Positions 37,893-48,775 are shown, counted from the first letter of the stretch. The stretch is DNA of 64,000 nucleotides from Thauera aromatica_A (GCF_023093595.1 NZ_JALLIK010000101.1:40075-104074); one strand, 5' to 3'. A program made the numbers and translations. The notes: a model not told the origin generated them from the sequence alone.

Positions 37893-38639
37893 TCATCGTG
37901 CGAGGTAGCCGCCGTCGACCGCGTAATAGCTGCCGGTGACGAAGCTGGCCTTGTCGCTGCTCAGCCAGGCGACGAGATTGGCGACTTCCTCGGTTTCGCC
38001 GAGGCGGCGCAGGGCGTGCATCTGTTCGAGCTGCTGGCGCGTTTCGGGAGGAACGTTCTGGACCAGCGTGGTATTGATGAAGGCCGGGCCGACCGAATTG
38101 ATGCGGATGCCCTTGCTGCCATATTCCCAGGCGACCGTTTTCGTCAGGCCGACAACGCCGTGCTTGGCGGCGGTGTACGGGGTGATTCCTTCGATCCCGA
38201 TCTGCCCGGCGATGGAGGAAATATTCACGATCGCGCCGCCGCCGGTTTCGAGCATCGCGCGCAGCTGGGCGCGAACGCCGTAGAACACGCCCGACAGATT
38301 GATGTTGATGACGCGTTGCCACTGGGCATCGCTCGTTTCATCCGTGGGGGTGAATTCGCCGCTGATGCCGGCGTTGTTGCAGGCTACGTCGAGACGGCCG
38401 AAGGTGCGTTTGGCCGCGGCGATCAGGACGTCATGGTCTTCGGCGCGGGCGGTGTCGGCGCGCTGGAAAATGGCCTTCCCGCCCTTGGCTTCGATCAGGG
38501 CGAGCGTTTCCCGGCCCCATTCTTCATTGATGTCGGAAACGACGACATTCGCGCCCTCGGCAGCGTAGGTGAGGGCAATGGTGCGGCCGATGCCGTTGCC
38601 GGCGCCGGTGACGAGCGCGGTCTTTCCTTCGAGCAGCAT
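37893..38639 (-). CDS. hped: 1-(4-hydroxyphenyl)ethanol dehydrogenase (SDR)
   Basis: 248-residue short-chain dehydrogenase. NAD-binding TGAGNGIGRTIA, catalytic Ser in NISSIAGQIG, and YTAAK as the Tyr-Lys pair; the C-terminus ends GSYYAVDGGYLAR. The sequence closely recalls Hped of Aromatoleum aromaticum as I remember it, which oxidises the R-alcohol made from p-ethylphenol to p-hydroxyacetophenone. ATG 38639 follows AAAGGAG. A second SDR lies 41 bp upstream. Confidence 0.88.
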   Translation of the reverse strand: MLLEGKTALVTGAGNGIGRTIALTYAAEGANVVVSDINEEWGRETLALIEAKGGKAIFQRADTARAEDHDVLIAAAKRTFGRLDVACNNAGISGEFTPTDETSDAQWQRVININLSGVFYGVRAQLRAMLETGGGAIVNISSIAGQIGIEGITPYTAAKHGVVGLTKTVAWEYGSKGIRINSVGPAFINTTLVQNVPPETRQQLEQMHALRRLGETEEVANLVAWLSSDKASFVTGSYYAVDGGYLAR

Positions 38640-38680
38640 GGTGTTCTCCTTTGGTCTGGCTTGTCCGGGCGGGTGGGGGA

Positions 38681-39484
38681 TCAACTGATCGTCATGCCCC
38701 CGTCCACCACGATTTCGGTTCCGGTGATCCAGCTCGATTGTTCGCTGGCGAGGAAGAGGGCGGCGTTGGCAATGTCGCCGGGGATGCCGGTGCGGCCGAT
38801 GGGATAGGTTTCCCGCATTTGCCGCAGCGCGGTTTCGCGATCGGCGAAAACCCCGAGGCCCACGAAATCATCCACGAGCTTGCTGCCCATGTCGGTATCG
38901 ACCAGGCCCGGATGGATCGAATTGACCCGGATGCCGTAACCGAGGCGGCCGCATTCGACCGCGGCGGCCTTGCTGAGCAGCCGCACTGCGCCTTTCGAGG
39001 CGCTGTATACGCCCAGCGCCGGGGTGCCGATCAATCCGGCCACCGAGGACAGGTTGATGATGCTGCCGCCTTTGCCCGCGCTTCCGCCCGGACGCATCGC
39101 CCGGATGGCGTGCTTGTGGCCGAGGATCACGCCGGCCACATTGACGGCGAGGAGCCGGTTGATGTCGGCGAGCTCGACGTCGGCGAGGAGGCCGGTCTGC
39201 TCGATGCCGGCGTTGTTGACGAGGATGTCCAGCCCGCCGAACTGCGCGACTGCGCGTGCCAGCGCGCGTTCCCATTGCGGCTCGTCGGCGACGTCGTGGT
39301 GAATGAACGCGGCCTTGCCGCCCTGATCCCGGATCTGTGCGGCAAGGGCCTCGCCGCGCGCCTCCTGGACGTCGCCGAGAAGCACCGACGCGCCTTCCGC
39401 CGCGAAACTCCGGGCAATGGCGGCGCCGATTCCCGCGGCCGCACCGGAGACGTAAGCGACTTTTCCAGTCAGATTCTGCTTCAT
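38681..39484 (-). CDS. Second SDR dehydrogenase
   Basis: 267-residue short-chain dehydrogenase starting MKQNLTGKVAYVSG. Cofactor loop SGAAAGIGAAIA, Asp of GDVQEARGE suggesting NAD preference, Ser in NLSSVAGLIG and YSASK as catalytic pair. ATG 39484 has GGAGGT 7 nt upstream. Its relatives act on cyclic or aromatic secondary alcohols. Next to hped it might handle the other enantiomer or a homologous alcohol; that is inference. Confidence 0.85.
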   Translation of the reverse strand: MKQNLTGKVAYVSGAAAGIGAAIARSFAAEGASVLLGDVQEARGEALAAQIRDQGGKAAFIHHDVADEPQWERALARAVAQFGGLDILVNNAGIEQTGLLADVELADINRLLAVNVAGVILGHKHAIRAMRPGGSAGKGGSIINLSSVAGLIGTPALGVYSASKGAVRLLSKAAAVECGRLGYGIRVNSIHPGLVDTDMGSKLVDDFVGLGVFADRETALRQMRETYPIGRTGIPGDIANAALFLASEQSSWITGTEIVVDGGMTIS

Positions 39485-39506
39485 GCAATGCACCTCCGCT
39501 GCCCGG

Positions 39507-41042
39507 TCATGAGCGATTGGCCAGGTCGATTCCCGACTTGCCCGGCGACAGGATGTTGTTCGGATCGAAGAGCTGTTTCAGGTCGTGGCAGATGTCCCGG
39601 AACGGCCCGAGCTTGCGCATCAGGTAGTCGCCGGTGGACAGCCCGGTGCGGTAGGGCAGGTAGCCGACCTCGCAGTAGCGGTCGTACATTTCCCGCTCGC
39701 ACTGCTCGGCGCGGCGGCGCTCTTCGGCATCGCTGCGATCGAACAGCAGCCAGATGATGTGGTGCAGATCGCGGCCGGTCCCCAGGATCAGCTCCGCGGC
39801 ATAGTGGAAGCCGTACTTCGCGTAGGTCTCTTCGGCGATCCGGATCTGCTGTTCGACGGCCTCGTTGGTGACCGGGGCGACCGGCGAGATCCACAGCGCT
39901 CCCGCCTTGCCTTCCCAGTCCGACATGTCGAATTCCCACAGCGGCTCGCCGCGCATCGCCTTTTCCCGTGCCCGCCAGTAGGGGCTCGCCGCCTGTTCTT
40001 CCGCACTCAGGAAGCGGCAGCCGGGAAGGGCCGAGCGGAAGGCGTCTTCGACGATGCCGCGATAGGTCCGGACGGTTTCCGGCAGGCCGTAGAGCGCGCC
40101 GGCGAAGTTCCACTCACCCAGCGCGTACCTCTCTTTCAATGCCTTCAGGGTTTCCGCCGGATAGTCGAAGCGCCGGCCGACCCGGGGCAGGATGTTTTTC
40201 CCCTCGCCCCAGCACGCCGTCAGTCCCAGCGCTTTGCGCACGTGGGTGACGCAGGCGCCGTTCGGAATGACCATGTTGAGCTTGAGCGGGCGCAGGATTT
40301 CGACCGCCTTGTAGACTGCCGCCGGGTCGTCCATGGTCACCGCGAGCGGTTCGTAGGCCGGCGGGCGCGGCATCAACCAGAAGCCGGCCTTGGTGACGAT
40401 GCCGAAATTGGACTGGGTGAACAGGCCGTCGAGCGACGGTCCGTAGCCCCACTTGAAGACCTGCCAGGTCTGCGAGTTCGGCAGCGTTCCGGTGCCGGTG
40501 CGCAGCACCTGTCCGTCGGCGAGGACGACTTCCATGCCGCAACTGAACAGGAACTTCTCCCCCAGCGGGGTGTACCCGGCCCCGCGCTCGGTGATGTTGC
40601 CCAGGCACGACCCTTCGGGGCTGCCGCTCGGGACGTCCATCCACAAGGGAATGTCGTTGTCCCTGAGGTAGCGGTAGAGCTGGGCGAAGGTCACCCCGGG
40701 CTCGACCAGGGCGTAGGCGAGCTCGACGTTGACCTCGAGGATGCGGTTCATCCTTTTGAGGTCGATGATCAGGGTCCCCGGGGTGGCGGCACAGGCCATG
40801 CCGTAGCCGCGGTTCTGCCCGCCGCTCAAGGTCCATACCGGCGTCTTGGCGGCGTTGGCGATTTTCAGCACCTGCTGGAGCTCTGCCGTCGACGCCGGCC
40901 GCACCACGGCGGCAGGCAGGATGTCGGCGGTGGCGAGCATGTTGACGGAATATCGCGAAAGGCTTGCGGTGTCGGTCAGCAGATGTTCCGCGCCGACGAC
41001 GCGCTCGATCTCCTTCAGTGCCTGTTCTACGGTCGGTTTCAT
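39507..41042 (-). CDS. Stand-alone PchF-like VAO-family flavoprotein without FAD-linking residue
   Basis: 511-residue paralog of the 4-cresol dehydrogenase flavoprotein. FAD-binding segments VWTLSGGQNRGYG and TLIIDLKRMNRIL are kept, as is the C-terminal LFDPNNILSPGKSGID. At the position of PCMH Tyr384 (FDLYNW in the 61.3-kb paralog) this protein has FDMSDW, with Ser374, and where the VAO-like paralog has the His of GHAWF it has GALWI. So neither usual covalent FAD anchor is visible. No cytochrome gene adjoins it. It may bind FAD non-covalently and use another electron acceptor. It lies 22 bp upstream of the second SDR. Confidence 0.82.
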   Translation of the reverse strand: MKPTVEQALKEIERVVGAEHLLTDTASLSRYSVNMLATADILPAAVVRPASTAELQQVLKIANAAKTPVWTLSGGQNRGYGMACAATPGTLIIDLKRMNRILEVNVELAYALVEPGVTFAQLYRYLRDNDIPLWMDVPSGSPEGSCLGNITERGAGYTPLGEKFLFSCGMEVVLADGQVLRTGTGTLPNSQTWQVFKWGYGPSLDGLFTQSNFGIVTKAGFWLMPRPPAYEPLAVTMDDPAAVYKAVEILRPLKLNMVIPNGACVTHVRKALGLTACWGEGKNILPRVGRRFDYPAETLKALKERYALGEWNFAGALYGLPETVRTYRGIVEDAFRSALPGCRFLSAEEQAASPYWRAREKAMRGEPLWEFDMSDWEGKAGALWISPVAPVTNEAVEQQIRIAEETYAKYGFHYAAELILGTGRDLHHIIWLLFDRSDAEERRRAEQCEREMYDRYCEVGYLPYRTGLSTGDYLMRKLGPFRDICHDLKQLFDPNNILSPGKSGIDLANRS

Positions 41043-41169
41043 TGCACTGCGCCTCCGTTGCGTGGATCGCTGGACCGGAATGTCCGGCTTGTTCTGGAAA
41101 AAAGGGATGGCCGCTGCGGGCCGGCGCCGGGGGGAAGGGATTCATCGGGCGCCGGATGCATGGCGGGGG

Positions 41170-42051
41170 CTAAAGCGTCTGGCCTTGCAGCACGCGCAGC
41201 AGCTCATCGACGCCGTGCACGGTCAGGTGCGGCCAGCGCGCCGGTGGTAGATGCGAGAACGAGTCCGCATCGCCCAGCCCGGTATGGACCGCCACCGCCA
41301 GCGCGCGGCCGCGGTGCGCCATCGGGACTTCCAGTTCGGGATCGTCGCCGACGACCGCCAGGTCCTTGGCCCGCACCCCGAGGCGGCGGGCCGCAGCGCT
41401 CAGGGCATGGATCGAGGGCTTGCCCACGACCTGCACCCGGCAGCCGGTCAGATCCTTGAGCATTGCCGAAATGGCCCGGGACGTGCCCAGCGTCCTGCCC
41501 GCCGCGGTGGCGAAAAACAACGCCTGCGAAGCGCTGAAGGCCTGTGCTCCGCCCCACACCGCGTAGCAGGCCGCTTCGAGGTTGTTCATGGTGAATTCGC
41601 GGTACCAGCCGATCAGCACCGCATCGGCCTGGGGTCGGCCCACCGGGGCGACGACCTCGATGCCCGCCTTGCGCAGCGGCATCGCCAGACCGTCGCCGCC
41701 GAGCACCAGCACGCGCTTGTAGCCGCGCTGGACGAACAGATCCACCGCGCTGCTCGCCGGCGTCATCATCGCCGCGTCGGGCAGGGCGAAGCCGAGCTTG
41801 CGCAGCGTGGTGGCGTACTCTTCGGGCGAGCGCGTGGTGCCGTTGGTGAAGACGGCAAACGGGATGCCGCGCGCGCTCAGCCAGTGGGTGATTTCGAGCG
41901 CGCCCGGGAGCGGCTTCATGTCATGGTTGCGCTCGTTGCCGAGCAGCAGCGTTCCGTCCATGTCGAAGACGAAACCGCGGGTGCGGCCGAGGCGGGCGAG
42001 GGTGGCTGCGGGAATGTCCGGTCCGGCAAAAGCGATGCTGTCGTCATGCAT
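41170..42051 (-). CDS. HAD-superfamily (IIA, NagD-like) phosphatase
   Basis: 293-residue phosphatase. Motif I FVFDMDGTLLLGN (Asp30, Asp32), motif II AVFTNGTT, and motif IV VVGDDPELEVPMA. The cap region is of the C2 type seen in NagD and p-nitrophenyl phosphatases. It overlaps the carboxyltransferase gene by 8 nt, so it is made together with the carboxylase. The substrate is unknown; see findings. Confidence 0.82.
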   Translation of the reverse strand: MHDDSIAFAGPDIPAATLARLGRTRGFVFDMDGTLLLGNERNHDMKPLPGALEITHWLSARGIPFAVFTNGTTRSPEEYATTLRKLGFALPDAAMMTPASSAVDLFVQRGYKRVLVLGGDGLAMPLRKAGIEVVAPVGRPQADAVLIGWYREFTMNNLEAACYAVWGGAQAFSASQALFFATAAGRTLGTSRAISAMLKDLTGCRVQVVGKPSIHALSAAARRLGVRAKDLAVVGDDPELEVPMAHRGRALAVAVHTGLGDADSFSHLPPARWPHLTVHGVDELLRVLQGQTL

Positions 42052-43531
42052 TGGCGTTCTCCTGGCTGCCGTTACCGTGCAGTTCGAGGTGGAAATTGGG
42101 TTTGTCGATCACGATGTCGGAGACGCCCGGGCGGGTCTGCAGCTCGCGCAGCAGCTTCAGCACCGGTTGCACGTCGGGGTTGTAGTGCCGGCGCGCGGGG
42201 CCGGCGGCGATCATGGCCTCGACCTGTTCCGCCGGCATCGTCGCGCGCAGCAGGAACTCTTCGTCCGAAATGCCGGGCGGGAACTGGCGGCGCATTTCCG
42301 CCAGCGGCGGCGGCGGCGGCTCGTTCATCAGCTCCTTGGCGCGCGGGCGGGCCAGGATGCGGTCCTTGACCTGGGGGTCGATGATGCCGGTTGGGCGGCC
42401 GAAGTTGCCGAGGACGTAGCGGATCACCTGGTCCGAAACGTTGGCGTAGCGTTCGTTGCCGATCACGTTGTAGAAGGCCTGCGAGCCGAGCATCTGGGGG
42501 AAGGGGGTGACCATGATCGGATAGCCCAGTTCGGCGCGCACCCGGCTCAGCTCCTCCATGACCTCGTCGAAGCGATGTTCGAGCTTCAGTTCCGCGAGCT
42601 GGCGCCGGGTGGTCGAGATGTAGCCGCCCGCGGCCTGGTGGCGCAGGAAGGCGGCATCGAACTCCTGGGGCATGCCCGCCGGCAGGTTCTCGGCGGCGGC
42701 GATGCGGGTGAAGTAGTTCGACACCAGGGCGAGCGCGCGGTCGTCGACGTCCACCGTGTGGCCCAGTTCGCGCAGGTTGGCGACGACGCGCTGCGCGTTC
42801 GGCAGCGCAGTGCCGCTGCTCAGTGCGCCGCAGCCGACCTGCAGGGCGTCGATGCCCAGCTCGGCGGCGGTCATGTAGGTGATCGGCGCCAGCCCGATGT
42901 TGCAGTGGGAATGCAGTTCCAGCGCCTTGCCGCCCCGTTGCGCCTGGATCGCCGGGATCAGGGTGCGCGCCCGCTCGGGGGTCAGGATGCCGGCCGGGTC
43001 CTTGATGTAGAGGCGGTCGATGTCGGGCGAGCGGGCCAGTTGCGCGGCGAAGTTCGCGTAGTAGGCATCGTCGTGCACGACGCTGATGGTGTAGGTCAGG
43101 GCCGCGATGATCTCGCTCGCGCCGGCCTTGCGCATCATCTGCGCCGATTCGAGCATGGCCTGCGCATCGTTCATCGGGTCCATGACGATGAAGCGCGAGA
43201 TGCCGTTGATGACGAGCCGGTCATACACGAGCTGCATGAACTCGGGGTGCTGGCTCTCCCAGGAGATGAAGCGCAGCCCGGTGCCGATGAATTCCAGCGG
43301 GGTGTTGGGCATCGCCGCGTGGGTCAGGCGGATGCGCTCCCATGGGTCTTCGCGGTGGGTCTTGATCGCCATCCCCATGTGCGTGCTCGAGGCGTAATTG
43401 ATGGCGCGGAAACCGACCCGGTCGAGGATCGGGGCGATCGACAGGATCTGCGGGGTATTGAGCCCGGTTGCGCCCCACAGGCTCTGGTTGCCGTCGCGGA
43501 TCGAGGTGTCGATGAGCTGGAGATGGGCCAT
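42044..43531 (-). CDS. Biotin-dependent carboxylase, carboxyltransferase subunit (XccABC type)
   Basis: 495-residue protein of the pyruvate-carboxylase/oxaloacetate-decarboxylase alpha family. N-terminal metal and substrate motif QLIDTSIRDGNQSLWG, the lysine usually carbamylated in LYIKDPAGIL, and metal ligands in ELHSHCNIG. It is unlike acyl-CoA carboxyltransferases, which fits a free ketone as acceptor. In Aromatoleum aromaticum a biotin-dependent carboxylase, XccABC, converts p-hydroxyacetophenone to p-hydroxybenzoylacetate. ATG 43531 begins 1 nt after the biotin carboxylase stop. Confidence 0.88.
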   Translation of the reverse strand: MAHLQLIDTSIRDGNQSLWGATGLNTPQILSIAPILDRVGFRAINYASSTHMGMAIKTHREDPWERIRLTHAAMPNTPLEFIGTGLRFISWESQHPEFMQLVYDRLVINGISRFIVMDPMNDAQAMLESAQMMRKAGASEIIAALTYTISVVHDDAYYANFAAQLARSPDIDRLYIKDPAGILTPERARTLIPAIQAQRGGKALELHSHCNIGLAPITYMTAAELGIDALQVGCGALSSGTALPNAQRVVANLRELGHTVDVDDRALALVSNYFTRIAAAENLPAGMPQEFDAAFLRHQAAGGYISTTRRQLAELKLEHRFDEVMEELSRVRAELGYPIMVTPFPQMLGSQAFYNVIGNERYANVSDQVIRYVLGNFGRPTGIIDPQVKDRILARPRAKELMNEPPPPPLAEMRRQFPPGISDEEFLLRATMPAEQVEAMIAAGPARRHYNPDVQPVLKLLRELQTRPGVSDIVIDKPNFHLELHGNGSQENANA

Positions 43532-43532
43532 G

Positions 43533-44911
<1,379 letters not shown>

Positions 44912-44915
<4 letters not shown>

Positions 44916-45403
44916 GCGCCCTCCGCCTCGATGAACATCAGCACTTCGCCGTGCTCGACGGTGGCCGCGTCCTTGGCGCAGATCTCCACCACCGTTCCGG
45001 CGGCCCCGGCATAGACCGAATTCATCAGCTTCATCGTTTCGACGATACCGACCAGGGTGTCGGGCCCGACGCGGCTGCCCACTTCCACGAACGCAGGGGC
45101 GCCGGGCTTGGGCGCGCGATAAAAGGTGCCCAGCAGCGGCGTGCGGACCGCGGTGAGGTGCTCCTTTTCCGCATGTCTGGCTTCCGCTGGGGCATGGGCG
45201 GTGCTGGCGGCCGGCGCGGCGGCCGCGGTGGCCGGCGACAGCAGCTCGGGAGCGGAAAGGATCTGCGCTTCCTGCGTCCACATGCCGTCGCTGCCACGGC
45301 GCAGCTGCAGCTTGAAGCGCAGGGTCTGCAGGTTCAGTTCGTTGAACGGCCCCGCGTCCAGCAGTTGCAGGATCTCGTTGACGTCTTCGTTGGTCAGTTT
45401 CAT
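44912..45403 (-). CDS. Biotin carboxyl carrier subunit
   Basis: 163-residue AccB-like carrier. A helical N-terminus (NEDVNEILQLLDAGPFNELN), an Ala/Pro-rich linker (PATAAAAPAASTAHAPAEA) and a C-terminal biotinyl domain with the lysine in VETMKLMNS (Lys125). The usual MKM is MKL here, a known tolerated variant. It is coupled by 4-nt overlaps on both sides to the Tm-1-like gene and the biotin carboxylase. Confidence 0.9.
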
Positions 45404-46638
45404 TGGCTTGCAGCCTCGCTGCGATTTTTGGAAAAAGCGATGGCCTGCTCGACCAGCGCGTCGGCGAATTGCTCGTCGTTGATATGGAGGGGCAGCTCGA
45501 TCACCGCTATGCCGGGGGGCATCGCCTGCTTCAGGTGCGCGGCGAACACCGGAGGCAGGGACGGATCGTGGAGGTGGCCATCCGGGCTGTCGTGATTGGA
45601 AAAGCCCTGCAGCGGCACGAAGAAGGCGACCGGTCCGCGGGCATTCCGGATCAGGCCGGCGAGGTGCTCGGCGTCGTTGCGGAATTCCTGCGCTTCGGCG
45701 CGCACCGCAGTCAGTGCCGGGTTGTGCTCGTGGTAGCGCTTGCCGGGGAATCGCACCTTGGCTTCCGCCAGCGGCCCGGCGACGAGGAAATCGAGGTTGC
45801 CGGGGGCGAAAATGGTCGGCACCCCTTTTTCCAGCGCCGCCTTGCCACGATCCGGGCCGGTCGCGCACAAGCCGCCATGAAGATATTCGCTGATCTCGAT
45901 CAGGGACAGATCGATGACCACCGCGACGTCGCGCTCGCGGATGATCTGCTCCATCGCCGCGCCGCCGGTGCCAAGGGTGTGGAACACCATGACCTCGAAG
46001 CCTTGCTCCTCGAGCGATCGGCGGATACGTGCGCTGCATTTCTCCGTGGTGCCCAGCGTCGAGATGGTGACCAGCGGCTTGTTTCCGGTTTCCCCGGATT
46101 GGTAGTCGCGGGCCATGGCCGCTGCGGCGAGCGCGCCATTGCGGAAGGCGCTGCGGGTGATCGAGTTGAGCCCGGAAATGTCGCACACCGGATTCACCAT
46201 CACGATGTCCTTGGCGCCGACGAACGGACGGGTCATGCCCGAGGCCATGGTGGAAATCATCACTTTGGGCAGGCCATAGGGAAAGCTCTGCATGATCCGG
46301 GTGGCAAGCGCGGTCCCCATCGAGCCGCCGAGGCCGAGGATGCCGCTCAGGCCTACGTCATGGTGCAGTTCGTGGGCGCACTTGAGCGCACCCCTGGTCA
46401 TCACTTCCAGACATAAGCCTTCGTGCCTGAGCGCGCGGATATCGGGCATCGTCGTCTCTGCGGCGGCGGCGATCTGCTCAGGCCCGATCTCCGCTCCTTC
46501 GTCCACGGTGCGGCGGATGCTGGGGTCCAGGTGATAGACCTCGACTCCGGCCTCTTCCAGGCATTCCCGTATGTATTTCGATTCCTGTTCCTTGGTGTCG
46601 CGGGTGGCGATGAGAAGCACCTTCGGTTTGTCGGTCAT
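45400..46638 (-). CDS. Tm-1-like / UPF0261 ATP-binding protein
   Basis: 412-residue protein of the Tm-1-like family. N-terminal domain begins KVLLIATRDTKEQESKYIRE; the glycine-rich ISGILGLGGSMGTALATRIM-like segment (about residues 97-115) and VMISTMASGMTRPFVGAKDIV are family signatures; the C-terminal domain contains PLQGFSNHDSPDG. Family members bind ATP, but their enzymatic role in bacteria is not established. It overlaps the biotin carrier gene by 4 nt, so it is made in step with the carboxylase. ATG 46638 follows GGAG. Confidence 0.82.
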   Translation of the reverse strand: MTDKPKVLLIATRDTKEQESKYIRECLEEAGVEVYHLDPSIRRTVDEGAEIGPEQIAAAAETTMPDIRALRHEGLCLEVMTRGALKCAHELHHDVGLSGILGLGGSMGTALATRIMQSFPYGLPKVMISTMASGMTRPFVGAKDIVMVNPVCDISGLNSITRSAFRNGALAAAAMARDYQSGETGNKPLVTISTLGTTEKCSARIRRSLEEQGFEVMVFHTLGTGGAAMEQIIRERDVAVVIDLSLIEISEYLHGGLCATGPDRGKAALEKGVPTIFAPGNLDFLVAGPLAEAKVRFPGKRYHEHNPALTAVRAEAQEFRNDAEHLAGLIRNARGPVAFFVPLQGFSNHDSPDGHLHDPSLPPVFAAHLKQAMPPGIAVIELPLHINDEQFADALVEQAIAFSKNRSEAASQ

Positions 46639-46674
46639 GATTGTCTCCGGATCTTGTGGTTGCCGTGCCCGCTG

Positions 46675-48669
46675 TCAGCCCAGTGAATAGTCGTGCTGGG
46701 TCTTCGCGTAGTCGATGAAGAAGTCGAGGGCCTGGGGGTTGGCCATGGCGTTGCGGTTGACCGCCTTTTCGACCGCAATGCCCATCAATATCTTGCGCAC
46801 CGGCACTTCCATCTTCTTGCCGGTGAGCGTTGCCGGGATGGCGGGCACGGCGATGATCCGGTCCGGCACGTGGCGCGGGGTGTATTCCTTGCGCAGGAGG
46901 GTGTTGATCCGCTGCACCAGGGCTGCATCGAGCTGGACGCCGGCACGCAGCTTGACGAATAGCGGCATGAAGAACTGGTTGTGCGGCAGGTCGAGATTGA
47001 CGATCAGCGCGTCCTCGATCTCGTCGAGCGCGGCCAGCGCCCGGTAGATTTCCGCCGTGCCGATGCGCACCCCCTGGCGGTTCAGGGTCGCGTCCGAGCG
47101 CCCCAGCACGAAGCAGCCGCCGCGCGCGTTGATGCGGAAGAAGTCGCCATGGCGCCAGACGCCCGGGAAGTCCTCGAAATAGGCTTCGCGGTAGCGCACC
47201 TGCCCGGGGTCGTTCCAGAAGCCGACCGGCATCGACGGCAGGGGCGCGGTGATCACCAGCTCGCCGACTTCATCGACGACCGCTTCGCCCCGCTCGTTGA
47301 ACGCGGCCGCGGCCACCCCAAGCGACGGTGCCTGGATCTCGCCGGCATGAACCGGCAGGGTCGGCACGCCGCCGACGAAGCCGGTGCAGCAGTCGGTGCC
47401 GCCGCTGCCGGTGGCGATCCACAGGTCTTTCTTGACGTTGTCGTAGAACCAGGCGGTGCACTCGGGCGACACCGGCGAGCCGGCCGGCATGATCGCGCGC
47501 AGTTTCGACAGGTCGTAGCGGGCTCCGGGCACGATGCCGGCCTTGTCCATGATGTCGACATAGGTCGGGCTGGCGCCGAAAAAGGCGGCGCCGCAATCCT
47601 GGGCCATCTTCCACAGCACGTCGGGGGTCGGATAGGCCGGGTTGCCGTCATAGAGCACGGGGCAGGCGCCGACCAGCAGCGAGCTCGCGACCACGTTCCA
47701 CATCATCCAGCCGGTGGTGGTGAAAAAGAAGCTGCGCTCGCCGGGGTGGATGTCCATGTGGAAGGCGAGCAGCTTGTGCATTTCGAGGAGAATGCCGCCA
47801 TGGCCGTGCACGATGGCCTTGGGCAGGCCGGTCGTGCCCGACGAGAACAGGATCCACAGCGGATGATCGAAGGGCAGCGGCTCGAACGCGAAGCCGTCGG
47901 CCGGAACGGGAGGGTGATCGAGCAGGCTTTCCCATGACCGCACCCGTTCGCCGGCCGGGGCCGGGCTGTGCGGATCGAGGTAGGGGAGGTGGATGACGTG
48001 CTCGATACTGTCGAGGGCGTCGATGATTTCCTGAACCTCCCCGCGGCGGTCGAACGCCTTGCCGCCATAGCGGTAGCCGTCAACGCAGAACAGCACTTTG
48101 GGGGCGAGCTGGGTGACCCGGTCGAGAACGCCGTGAGAGCCGAAATCCGGCGAGCAGCTTGCCCACACCGCACCGATGCTCGTCGTCGCCAGCAGGGCGA
48201 TGATCGCCTGCGGGATGTTGGGCAGGTAGGCCAGAACGCGGTCGCCAGGCTTCACCCCGAGGCGGCGCAGCTGCGTCGCGAGGATGCGCACCTGGCCGGC
48301 CAGCGCTTCCCAGGCCATGGCGGTCAGGGGGGCGTTCTCGCTCAGGTACAGGAGCGCATCGCCACCGGCGCGCTCCTGGCGCAGGACGTGCTGCGCGTAG
48401 TTGAGCTTCGCCCCGGGAAACCACTGGGCGCCGGGCATGTTCCGGGCGCCGAGCACGCAGGTGGGGGGAGACGAGGCCTCGATCGAAAAATAATCCCAGA
48501 GTGCGCCCCAGAACGACTCCAGATCGGTCACCGACCAGCGCCAGAGCTCGCCGTAATCGGCGAATTCCAGCTTGCGGGTGGCCTGCAGCCAGTTCATGAA
48601 CGCAGTCACGTTCGCGTTCGCTACCCAGTCGGCGCTGGGGGTCCAGAGCAAATCGCCTTCCTTGATCAT
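46675..48669 (-). CDS. acsA: Acetoacetyl-CoA-synthetase-like ligase (AcsA)
   Basis: 664-residue AMP-forming acyl-CoA synthetase of the acetoacetate-CoA ligase family. The adenylation core is WILFSSGTTGLPKAIVHGHG, with ATGSGGTDCCTGFVGG and GRSDATLNRQGVRIGTAEIY later; the C-terminal catalytic Lys is in ATLTGKKMEVPVRKIL. In the p-ethylphenol pathway a ligase of this kind activates p-hydroxybenzoylacetate, a 3-oxo acid like acetoacetate. First gene of the minus-strand array, preceded by a sigma-54 promoter about 90 bp upstream. Confidence 0.87.
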   Translation of the reverse strand: MIKEGDLLWTPSADWVANANVTAFMNWLQATRKLEFADYGELWRWSVTDLESFWGALWDYFSIEASSPPTCVLGARNMPGAQWFPGAKLNYAQHVLRQERAGGDALLYLSENAPLTAMAWEALAGQVRILATQLRRLGVKPGDRVLAYLPNIPQAIIALLATTSIGAVWASCSPDFGSHGVLDRVTQLAPKVLFCVDGYRYGGKAFDRRGEVQEIIDALDSIEHVIHLPYLDPHSPAPAGERVRSWESLLDHPPVPADGFAFEPLPFDHPLWILFSSGTTGLPKAIVHGHGGILLEMHKLLAFHMDIHPGERSFFFTTTGWMMWNVVASSLLVGACPVLYDGNPAYPTPDVLWKMAQDCGAAFFGASPTYVDIMDKAGIVPGARYDLSKLRAIMPAGSPVSPECTAWFYDNVKKDLWIATGSGGTDCCTGFVGGVPTLPVHAGEIQAPSLGVAAAAFNERGEAVVDEVGELVITAPLPSMPVGFWNDPGQVRYREAYFEDFPGVWRHGDFFRINARGGCFVLGRSDATLNRQGVRIGTAEIYRALAALDEIEDALIVNLDLPHNQFFMPLFVKLRAGVQLDAALVQRINTLLRKEYTPRHVPDRIIAVPAIPATLTGKKMEVPVRKILMGIAVEKAVNRNAMANPQALDFFIDYAKTQHDYSLG

Positions 48670-48760
48670 CGATGCATCCCGGGTCCGTTGGACAAGAATT
48701 TGGTGCTTAAACTGCGTACATCGCTCGATGTCTGATATTCATCGCGCTGCCTTGTATTTA

Positions 48761-48775
48761 GCAAGACTGATGCCA
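48761..48775 (-). promoter_or_regulatory. Sigma-54 promoter (-24/-12) of acsA array
   Basis: On the minus strand the sequence reads TGGCATCAGTCTTGC, with GG and GC exactly 10 nt apart, as required. It matches the TGGCAC-N5-TTGC consensus except near the centre. Transcription would start about 12 nt further, leaving an 80-nt leader before acsA at 48669. Confidence 0.75.
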
